Assembly (NCBI GenBank): GCA_036897095.1
Contig: JAYMSP010000232.1
Coordinates: forward strand, 1 to 64,000
Length of the DNA stretch: 64,000 bases
From: Plantago elongata
Taxonomy: Eukaryota > Streptophyta > Magnoliopsida > Lamiales > Plantaginaceae
Direction of reading: 5' to 3'
Numbering within the stretch: position 1 is the stretch's first letter; the number at the start of each line of letters is the position of its first letter. Below the pieces are notes generated by a model. That model made no database searches, was not told where the DNA came from, and worked only from the letters and a program-made list of their open reading frames with translations. Shown one piece after another: positions 54,601-64,000 of the stretch. Both the position numbers and the translations under genes were made by a program.

Positions 54601-55156
54601 AAATTTTGGCATACTAGGACGATGCTACCACATTGAGCGCGGATGTACATAGCCGCTGCACCTATACTAGGAAGAAACTGAAGGTCTAAATCATTTATCT
54701 CCTACCCAAATAGTTTTACCATCAATCCACAATCATTTTAAAGTATTATTTCGCTTCCTGGTAGCAAACCTTCATTATAAAGAATCAGGACTGTAATTGC
54801 AATAGCTGAGGCATCCATTCTCTATAAGCCTAACCAAACATACGCAGAATCTGCCCACTATAGAAGTATAGCATGATCCGGGCTCAACCTCGACTCCAGA
54901 TTACAGTCTGGATCAAATCCGTACAGAACAGTACATGCGCACTAACAAAGAGAAAACTACAGAGCTATAGAGGATTTTCTGCACCCGCCATGTTTACAAC
55001 TACTTGCACACAGCATATTCCAGCTGATAGTTCCAAAGCCTTTTGGTATACCTAGGATTAATGGAACTCTGTATGAAAAAATAATGCAGGCTTCTCTTGT
55101 GGAACTCATTTCGCAGATTGCAGAGGAGGTTATTCTGGTAAAAGCATTCCTCAATA
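51605..55156. other. Intergenic region between PIN1 and TOC64 (convergent)
   Basis: The 3' ends of both genes face this region. It holds the 96-100-bp repeat at about 52905-53170 and a pair of palindromic CCGTAACC/GGTTACGG runs at about 52790-52850. The rest is AT-rich. The open frame at 52175-52387 is unrecognised. Confidence 0.55.
52905..53170. repeat. Three degenerate tandem copies of a 96-100-bp unit
   Basis: AACGCAAGAAAAATTA-type text recurs at about 52953, 53049 and 53149. Each is preceded by ACAAAAAATTAAAATTTCGT and linked by TTTTTGTTAACTTT and GGTAGGG(T/G)(A/G)CC. The copies are old. Function unknown. Confidence 0.8.
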
Positions 55157-58100
55157 CTACGGAAACCATTTGTTTATTCGTTTTAAAGCCTCGGATGCTC
55201 TCTTATTTTGTGGCTCGAGAACAAGTGCATGATTGAAATCTGCAAAACAGTGAAATGTGGCGTCACAAACAGGAAGGCAAAGAAATAAGGAAGAAAGTCG
55301 CCCCTCCAGAATATCCAAATGCAAGCAAAATCAACAATCAGGGAGTATCTGAGAGATCTTGTTCTATTGTCAGCTTGTGAGCTAATTTGTGATGTTTCAA
55401 AATGATTTTTGTGGTTCTTGTTTTACTCATCTGGGTATCATGACTGCCTTGAAAAACCTCACCTTCTGGTGCTTATTTACGCACAGACAATTAGGATTAG
55501 ATAAGTTACTCTTTATTATGTGTTGACAAAAGAATTTTGTAATATCATTGGGAGTTAAATTTATGAACACTCTCAACAAATTTATTTCTCATGGTCTTAG
55601 TTCACCATTTACTGCATTTCACATTAGATCACAAGGACCAGTAATTGGCTTACCTTCCATTGCCTCTTTGTGATAACCCAACATTTCACGTGCTGTTCCC
55701 CTTCGGAAGTAAGCCTTTACACTCTGCAAGCATTTTGAAGAACTACTAAGTGACAATTTCAAAAATCGTTCACTGAATGGGAAACCAGAAGTAAAGGATC
55801 CAACAAGCATCAATGCTATGTTAGCAAATGGAATATAAATTAGTAAATTACAGACAGCAAGTAAATCAACAGAAAAGAGTTTCTGTAAATACAAGTGCCA
55901 AGAACAAAAGAAAACACATTAGCGACCCACAGCTATATATGTGAATGCATGCGAGTGAAATACGATAAACGTAAGAGCAAAAAAATCAAAATAAAAAACA
56001 ACAGTATTAGTCAGACGGGGTGATTAAACTTTTCCGGACATAGCAGCAAGGGCGCTGCAGCTCATTAAACTTTTTCTGCAGTTAAAAATGATGGTTTCCT
56101 ATCTTCAACTTATGTGAGATCAAGTCAATGAAGAGATTAGGTCAAGGATGGACCTTCTTATCAAGCTCAATAGCTTGAGTGCAATCTTCTTCAACTTGGA
56201 GGTAACTGCACAAAATTAAATATATGAGCAAGACACAATATCAAAGCAAATAAATAAAAAAAATAAATGGCAATAGTAAAGATTGACAACCTTCCTATCT
56301 CCAAATAAGCTGCAGCCCTGTTATTGTAGTATGTTGCATTACTACCATTGAATTTGATGGCTTCTGTGTAACATACAATAGCTTTCGTCCACTGCCTCAT
56401 CTTGAACGCTTGGTTACCCTGATTTAAATTATCCATACTGTTAATACACGACATGAAAAAAGTATATATACGTATAAGGATAAAGGTGATAGCTTCTGCA
56501 AAATAATAGATGACAAATCAAGAAGAGGAAGAATCTCAAGTTCACTTCGATACACTGGTTTGGGTGGCAGATCCAGACAATTTAAGTTATGGAGCAATCT
56601 CTACGAGGAAGGTGGGATTGCCAATAAGCAAACTGGCCCGACACTCTGAAGGGTTAAAAACAAATCTGCCCAGTTCCATACCGACTTCATATCACCTGAC
56701 CACTAAAGATGGTACCATGGGAAATGAGACAGTGAAGCTGGAACTACTATTTACCAGGTTATGTTTATCATCTTGGACTCTTGGTAAACCATTGGAAAGA
56801 AAGGCATGGCAGTCAACTGTAAGATGATGTATCATCTCGAAAAAGATCTGCTAGTGCATTTTCAACTTTTTGGACATACTGGATTTTCAATTAATATATC
56901 TAGAAGGAAGAATATATGGCCAATTACTACATAACAGTGCACGGCAAACACTTAGTCTGAACAATATACAACACTACTCCTTGGTACCGATATTATTAAT
57001 CCAAGATGGTGGAGGCCAAGCCAAAAAAATCCACTAGATGGATGGATGGCTGCTTTGTTAAATATCACAAGTAAAAAAGGTCAAATGGCCCTGATTGGTT
57101 CCAGATGATATCCAGGTGGATTGCAGCCTAGCTACTAAATCTACCTTTGGATCAAGACTTATCAGCACAAATTTATCTCTCCTTTCTCTTTATATTCATT
57201 TTTTCTCCTTCCTCTCTATTTACTGCTGCCTTTCCATCCTTGTACTTGATCCCTTCATAAAAAGTGACTCCATAATTAATAATTGTGGATAGTCAATCTA
57301 ATTGTAATAATTCCACACTAACTCTGTTTCCAATCGTACTGGTATTTCCTATTCAGCTGGATGTCAACTCTTCGATATACATCAATTATCACTCCAAAGG
57401 AAGAAAATAAGACTTTTAGGGGGAAAAAAAGGACAAGGACTTGATCCACCATATTCTCTTTTCTCCATCTAACACTTCCCAGTTTTCAATCTCGAAATTA
57501 ACTTTTGTCTGTTTAACCATTTCCAGTTTCCAATCCTGAAATTAACTTTTGTTTACATTTTCCTAATCTCAGGGCAACGTTTAGGTTGTATTTTGAACGC
57601 GAAGGCTAAATCTTATAACAAGCCAAGTGAAGTGGGAAGATAGATAGGCGTAATGTCTTTTAGGTTACTGCTATTATATTTTGAATTCGTCTTTTACGGG
57701 TTTTATAATAGATCCACCTGGATCTGAGATCCATTAATGATCAGAGCCAGAACTACTTCTGTTTAGATATGAACAATCTTGCAGTTATGGACAGGATCTG
57801 GATAAAACTGAAGAATTATATCCCCATACACCACATGTATTATAGACTGAAACATAGGGTTTTATGGTGTCAAAAAGGTATTTCATATCTTCTTGAAAAG
57901 ATTAACCAAAAAAGAAACACTTTTCATGTTAGTTTATTTACACAATAAATGTGTATGGACTGAAAACATGGTCAAGTGCGATGCTATATGTTTTCCATGG
58001 TAATTTAGTGCTGCTTCACTCTGCTCCGGCACAATAGCGCTGCTATTTGCCACAATTGATATCACTGTTTGGTACAGAAACACATATGGAACGTGTTGCT

Positions 58101-61100
58101 GGGCTTAGCACCCAAGAATGTTTAATCTTAATGCAAGAAAAATCGAAATCCAACAGGGAAAATAAATATCTACATACTTGTTCTTTCGCCATCTCAGCTG
58201 AAGTTTCCGGTGGTATGCCATTACCAGTTTGTTTATTAGCAGCAGCTTCAGACTCACCCTGTAATGTTGAGTGAAGAGTGTCCAGACAATCTAGTAGAAA
58301 CTTGTCACCTCCATGCCTGGCCAGGATCGAAACAGAAACTGGAGACTTTTCATAGACCCCTAAAGGTATTGCAACCTACAAGGGACAGACAGCTATCAAT
58401 TGGAACGAGGCCTTGACTTCACTAAATACACATGATATAGAATAGAACTATAGAAGTAGGAAAAACTAACCTGACAGCAGCCCGACATACTAGCTATACT
58501 TGAAAGAGCTGATGTCCTGATAAGGTAATCCTCAGACAAATTCTCCTTTGCACCAAGCTTCGAGGGAGGATTAATACAGGTAGGAATAACTAGTATCCCA
58601 TCATCCTGCAGACACAGCTCATTTAGGGAAACAGGCCAAGTAGGAGAACTAGATGACAAATTAATAAAATAGACAAGAACAAATATGCAGGAGGTGATTG
58701 ACCAGATGATGTGAGGCAGCATCAGATCCTACATTATACAGTTCTTACACAAAATTTTAGTTCGTTGAAAGTTGAAACTACTCGTGCAGGGGTCATCTAT
58801 TTCAGCCCTTTGTCTTTCTGTCTTACTTTTTTTCTGCATGATATATACGTAATAGCGGTCTTTCACAATCTTCCTTACGATCTCATTGAGGTATGTCACT
58901 ACCAAGAGAACTACTGAAAACTTCACTCTCTATAACGTAACAATATCCTTTTTTTTTTCTTCTTCATTTTGGCATCCCGACATATCCGTATCCGTGCTTC
59001 CTAGGTCAGTGCACGAGCTCTTGTGACAAAAAACAGAAAAAAGATAATCAACAAAATAGAAAAAGTACCTTCAAAAGGCTATATATCGCTGACTGCAATT
59101 CACTCCTAACCGTGTGACATTTTTCAACCTCCGAGTCCTCTAACCTTGTGGTCTCAGCCAATTGTCTCAAACTAGCAGCATCCAGTGTTGGTTTTCCTGA
59201 GTCAATCCACTGACCATGATTTTGACTGAACTCGTACCTGAAAACAGATAGAAGCTGAGTAAGATCCTTGGGTTCAATATTCACTACATACAAGCATGAT
59301 ACAAAGCATAATAAGCATGTAATGTCTAGTACTCTAGTAGTATTAGAGAAGATCGCCCATGTTAAAAAACGAGTGATTGGTAGTTTAGGGCTCTTAGCAG
59401 GTGTATGAGTGTGCAGGGTATTATCAACATGACCTTCAGTGGCGGCTGGCAGGTAGTTCAAACAACACATTATGGTGATTCTCTGCCTAGAACCATAGAG
59501 GTTCGGTGGGTTTGACAGGCGGTTCAGCATGCATGCATGAACGTGAAAGTAATGCTCGAAGCCTCAAACCACCACAGTTTGTTGAGCTCACCCACCTTGG
59601 ATTATTATTCGAACCAACAAGCAACGATCAGGCTAATGCCAACACACTAAAAGACTTTCAATGCTAATTAAATTATCACCTAGAGAATGTTATCAGAATT
59701 GTATGCAAAATATGACAAACTAGTACAACACAAGAAGTCAAAAAACAATTGTGAAAGGAAAAAGAAAATTCAGCATTACCTCTTCAGCTTCTGCATGGTG
59801 TTTGCCAGCAAGATAATTTGAGAGCTTGACCCGTCTCCACTGGATTCTTTCCCATGGAATGTTTTTAAGCTCGGAACCTTCAGGCTCAAATAGTCACCAA
59901 GGTTTTCTCGTCTCAGAGCTTGCCCTGTTAAAGATTAATAATGTTTAGAAACAACATACGAATGTAAATAACATCGGTATAATTCAAGAGGAAGTACATA
60001 AGTGAAGAGCATACTTCCGTACAGCTTCTCAATGGATTTTACCACCACATTAGTCAAATGTTCTGCATGAAATTTTGATAATCTGAAACAGTCATCAGCT
60101 ATCACAACATTCCTTGGGGTCCGTTCGGCAGTATAAGGCAAAAACACTTGTCCAACTCGACGAAGTACGCTGGCATTTTTCGCAAACCATCCTGCAAAAC
60201 TTAAGAACTGTAATAAAGCTAGACTAGATTGATTATCAGGTACTTACATTGCTAGCTGGCCGCACAGGGAATGGCCAATAAGTGAAATCCAGCATTCAAA
60301 AAAAAAAAAAAAACACCGCCCAGGTAATTCACGTTATAAGTTACAACAGTATCATGCATACCATACACTTTGAAGAGAATTGAAGTTTCTACTGTAAAAT
60401 GCATGTCTACATTGTTTTGGTAGTCTCATGGGTGAGCTGAGTTGCAGTAATTCCTCTCAGATACCAAACGTGAGTGTTTATGAGAAGCTCACCATGCAAG
60501 TGATAGGCTATGAGGGTATCTTAGCTATCTTAGGTTGATTGATGGGGAGACAGAGATATCTGGTGAGGCTTTGGGCAAAGAAGTTAATGTGTCCCAATTG
60601 TAGGCTTGAATTATAGGGCCAAAATAAAGGAGATCAGGCAGCTAACCTTTCTTATGGTTCATTCTAGTTTCTACCACACACCCAAATGGCAAAAATGGTA
60701 AACTTTATGATGGGAAAGGGAGAGTATTGCTTTCTCTAGATAGTGGTCCCCTCTATTCGAGATGAAGTCTTCATACCACGTTGAACTATACATTCCAGGT
60801 GACTAAAAATTGGAGAGATCACAAGTAACATTACACAGATGAATTTACAAAATCATCTCAGTTTTCAAACTAAATTATAGGAGTGGTGTATATGTTCCTA
60901 GAACAAAACTTACTTGGCACATGTAGAAGAAAATCACCACTATATAGCAACATCCCTAGTTAGAGAATGTTCAAAGTCGAAATCCTTCAAGTAGATTACA
61001 TACCTACAGTGTCAAGACTTTTTGAAACAGGAATAACCCCTGAAAGGGAGACGATTCCATGAGAAGGTCGAAAGCCGAGTACACCACAATATCCAGCAGG

Positions 61101-62908
61101 TACCCTAACACCCCCATCAGAATCTATACCTGTTACAGTAGCAGAAGTAGTATTAATTAAGAGCATAGAGAACAAGTACACCGCAATATCCAGCAGGTAC
61201 TGTAACACCCCATCAGTATCTATGCCTGTTATAGTAGCAAATGGACAAAATAAGGAGAATAGACAATGAACCGAAACATAAGGTTCATAGTTTCATAACT
61301 CATAACTCATGAGAGAACATGGCAGGAATTATGAAATTACATGGGTACAAATACAATATCAAAAAGGAGAAAAGATAATACTACTCTTAAAACTCATATC
61401 CTAGTTTCCTAGCAAAATTCAGCATTATTTATGTAACTACCGGGACCACTAGTGGTCTGAGCACCGACCCTTTGGTGGTCCGGGTCGTTACAAATGGTAT
61501 CAGACCGTGGGGAATTAATTATCTACTCTACACCTTGGTTGTTCTCAGAGATAAGGATCACAATTCTGCTGCAAAAAATAAGGCTACCTGGATAACTATG
61601 TGTATGGAAAGAACACGTGTATATTTACAATCGTATGGGCCTGAAGCTCACCCATAGAAAAATCAGCTAGTTTTGCTGCAACAGCTACAGAAGCACCACT
61701 CGAGGCTCCTCCTGGTATTCGTTCAATTGCAGCCGGATTGGTTGGTGTACCATAATGCATGTTTTCTCCACTAATACTGAAGAATAAGCAATACAAAAAC
61801 AATTAGCAAACGTTAACACGAAAGAGTAATGATTATGTGAAAGCACTAACTAAGATAACAGTAAAGAGTAATGATTATGTGAAAAAGGAAATCAACAAAG
61901 GTTGCAGAAATAAGTAAGGTTGAGGGGAACCTTAAAGCCATATCATCCACAACTGTTTTCCCAATGCACGTGGCACCTTTTTCAACAAGGGTGGCAACAA
62001 CAGTACTCGTTTGAGTAGCAGGCCCATGAGTCTTCTCCCAGTCCGGATTGCCAAAGCCAGTAACATGTCCTTCTATGTCAAAGCTGGCAATTAAGATTTG
62101 AAAATACTGGTTTCAATAGTTGTCTAAATCGGCAAGTACACAATCATAATCGAATTATGATTTGGAAATGATAAAGTTAATCAAATTCAATTTCTTACCT
62201 TTAATGTTATCTAAAAACACGACATAAAACATAAAACATAAAACATACATTAATCCTCGTTATCTCCTGCCATAATAAACCCCCACTCAATACTTGAAAC
62301 ACTACATATATGAGTGTCGTTTTTCAATATCAGTACTAACATAAAATCCATTTCCAATATCAGAAGTAACTTAAAATCCATTTCCGAAATCAGTACTAAC
62401 ATAAAATCCATTCCCAGAGCGATATGTAGTGGCAAACAAGGCATGAAAAGCTACTACATGAGATTCTAACCTTGGACTGACCTCGGCATCTATCTATCTG
62501 CTGGTATTATGCTAAAACACAGTAAGTAGTCAAAAAACCAGCAGGTGTGAGCTAAACTATTTATGGACAGTAGCAGCAGTTGTATATTTGCAATCTAGAT
62601 AGGCCTTAGATGACATCAAATACATGGGAAGAATAAATAACCTAACAAAGTGATAGAAAATTGAAAGCAGAAAAACAATCGGAAAGCAAATGGAAGATGA
62701 TTTACACATCGGAAACGGCGAAAGTGAGGTTGGTGAGAACATGAGGGGCCTTGGGAGGAGCTGGTTGAGGTGGAGGCAAGAGCTGCAAGCGCTTAATAAA
62801 GGCGCCGAAATCGATTTTGACGACCTTCTTCTTCTTCGCCATCAATAAAATTCCGGCAATTCCAAGGCCGAGAAGCACCAACAGATTCGTCGGAAGTGAA
62901 GATGTCAT
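55157..62908 (-). CDS. TOC64: TOC64, amidase-like chloroplast import receptor with TPR domain
   Basis: Thirteen exons: 62908-62706, 62083-61931, 61776-61652, 61129-61004, 60191-60015, 59924-59780, 59237-59069, 58605-58471, 58375-58178, 56418-56291, 56205-56154, 55723-55654 and 55239-55157, 587 residues. An N-terminal helix (LLVLLGLGIAGILLMA) and a basic stretch anchor it in the outer envelope. FGAFIKRLQLLPPPQPAPPK and FAVSDVFD follow, then an amidase-fold domain with PGGASSGASVAV. The usual nucleophile serine of TGGS is lost (DSDGGVRVPAG), as in known inactive Toc64. From about residue 455, three TPRs (GNQAFKMRQWTKAIVCYTEA, ATYYNNRAAAYLE, VKAYFRRGTAREMLG) form the clamp that binds Hsp90 and Hsp70 carrying preproteins. 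LPPPQPAPPKAPH favours TOC64 over mitochondrial OM64. Intron 9 is 1.8 kb. Splice phases agree throughout. Confidence 0.93.
61078..61241. repeat. Direct repeat: ghost copy of the TOC64 exon 4 start in its upstream intron
   Basis: The last bases of intron 3 plus the first 52 bases of exon 4 (61078-61146) recur 97 bases upstream in the transcript (61175-61241). The ghost keeps the acceptor AG and GCATAGATACTGATGGGGTG, but has one G fewer in the G run, so it would shift frame if spliced in. It is a local tandem duplication inside the host gene. Confidence 0.85.
61430..61510. mobile_element. LTR-retrotransposon scrap in TOC64 intron 3
   Basis: The plus strand reads GGTCCGGGTCGTTACA followed closely by AATGGTATCAGACC, which resembles the end of an LTR next to a primer-binding site for initiator methionine tRNA. 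Only this scrap is seen; it is an old, broken relic of unknown family. Confidence 0.4.
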
Positions 62909-63665
62909 CGTGGGTGTATAGTAAACGGAGAACTCAACGGATAATGAATGAAGTGGTGGATTCTCAATTCGATTGTTGAAGAAAGGTTGAGTAGAAATGG
63001 AGGAGAACAAAACTGTCTGTGACTGCTCCTGTTTTCTTTTTTTAAAGGGTTTATCGTTAAATTTACTGTAGTTTTTTTTTTTTTTAATTATATATTTTAG
63101 CTTAGCTAGTTTAAAGGATAAAATATGTAGACGACTTCCTTCCTAGATATCCAACCAAAGGTACATGCACATGGGAGTTTTCAGGTCCATTGGGTCCAGG
63201 AAGGCCCGTGGCCCATACGTACATATTTTCGAAGTGTAACATTTCATGGTTTTACAGTTCTCCAACGGGTTTCTCCATTTTAAAGAGAATGTAACTACCC
63301 ACGGCGTTTTAATAGTAGTACCAAATTATAGCTACTTTGACTGCAAGCGAGATAATTGGCTATAGTTTATAAAGTTATCAACAGTTTACAAACACTGAGT
63401 GAGTGATTAGCCGCCAAATTGTATACAAAAAGATGAACCTCCTGTTCTGTTCTGTTCTGTTCTAACCTGTAAGCTGTTTGTTTGTACAAAATGAATCAGA
63501 TCCGTCATTTCTGTGCCACCCTTCACCTATAAGGCTATAACTAACATAACATCATCATATCTTTCTAATCTTGACACTTGGGTAAAATAAATTTCTCATC
63601 TTCCACAGTGACAGCCAGTCAATTTTACAACATGCTCCGATAGATTTGTGGTTCTGGGAAGGTGC
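62909..63665. other. Intergenic: TOC64 promoter side and 3' side of the last gene
   Basis: AT-rich spacer with a poly-T run near 63073-63083 and a (TTCTG)n run at about 63445-63463. No gene was seen. Confidence 0.6.
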
Positions 63666-63890
63666 TCAATTAATCAGAGGTGGTGCAGCTTGTACAACAG
63701 GTTGCTGTGGTGGAGCAACTTCAGCTCCTACGGCAGCACCGTGTCTCCGTTGCCGCTCACGCAAGTAGAGGACGGTTAAGAGGCAGGCAAAAAGTGTTAG
63801 AATTGTTGCATTTCCTTCCTCCAATATCACATCCTCCACCCATTGCTCCACTTTTGGATACAAATCTGGAAGTGAATCGATCATATCCAC
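63666..63890 (-). CDS. Last exon of an unrecognised membrane-anchored protein (partial)
   Basis: The exon begins after a good acceptor (TTTTTGTCAG) with [18 protein letters not shown] and runs 74 residues to a TGA. After an acidic stretch (EDVILEEGN), residues about 31-48 ([14 protein letters not shown]) form one membrane-spanning helix, followed by a basic RERQRRH and a Pro/Gln/Val-rich tail. The look is that of a tail-anchored protein or the C-terminal end of a larger membrane protein with the tail facing the cytosol. The upstream exons lie beyond 64000. I do not recognise the family. Confidence 0.7.
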   Translation of the reverse strand: MDMIDSLPDLYPKVEQWVEDVILEEGNATILTLFACLLTVLYLRERQRRHGAAVGAEVAPPQQPVVQAAPPLIN

Positions 63891-64000
63891 CTGACAAAAA
63901 GAAAACAGCAAAAACAGAAAATGTCAAAACAACATGTTGGACTGGTATAGGGTCATAGCCTACTTTGCTTGGTTTACTACTTCCATGTCAACCAAACAAA
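63891..64000. other. Intron of the partial gene at the window end
   Basis: A pyrimidine-rich tract on the minus strand leads to the acceptor AG at 63892-63891. The donor lies outside the window. Confidence 0.6.

Overview
The window looks like nuclear DNA of a flowering plant, most likely a eudicot. It is AT-rich, its genes are cut by many short GT-AG introns, and it carries plant-specific families (WOX1, PIN1, TOC64, phosphoethanolamine methyltransferase, C2-domain ABA-related protein) with MITEs, a CACTA element end, a LINE and LTR-element relics between them. I cannot fix the species from sequence alone.

Layout: 1-3419 is repeat-derived and intergenic (CACTA end, a 79-bp triplicated repeat). 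3420-7211 (-) is a four-exon WOX1-type homeobox gene. 8510-9610 is an inverted-repeat-bounded element. 9956-12744 (+) is a 12-exon GH1 beta-glucosidase with one in-frame stop and otherwise intact. About 12900-15850 holds decayed copia-type relics. 16599-18774 (-) is a seven-exon EamA-type transporter. 19460-23320 (-) and 29475-34048 (-) are two complete 12-exon phosphoethanolamine N-methyltransferase genes in the same orientation, with a heavily damaged, intron-bearing topoisomerase II pseudogene (24414-29113, -) between them. 34774-35725 holds two Tc1/mariner-type MITEs and 36066-37826 a gutted LINE. 38257-40721 (+) is a C2-domain CAR gene, 41392-42378 (-) an intronless mTERF gene, 47284-51604 (+) a six-exon PIN1-type auxin carrier, and 55157-62908 (-) a 13-exon TOC64. 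The last exon of an unrecognised membrane-anchored protein lies at 63666-63890 (-).

These are independent housekeeping and developmental genes, not a cluster with a shared job. The real local relationship is the methyltransferase pair. The upstream copy (29475-34048) has a 25-codon upstream ORF in its leader of the kind known to repress plant PEAMT translation in response to phosphocholine. The other copy shows none in its likely leader, so the two probably differ in regulation. WOX1 and PIN1 both act in leaf and organ patterning, but nothing here shows that they are linked functionally.

Exon borders were read by eye from splice-site consensus and checked for frame continuity: the coding exons of every gene called intact add up to a whole number of codons. 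Family names rest on recognised motifs, not on database searches.
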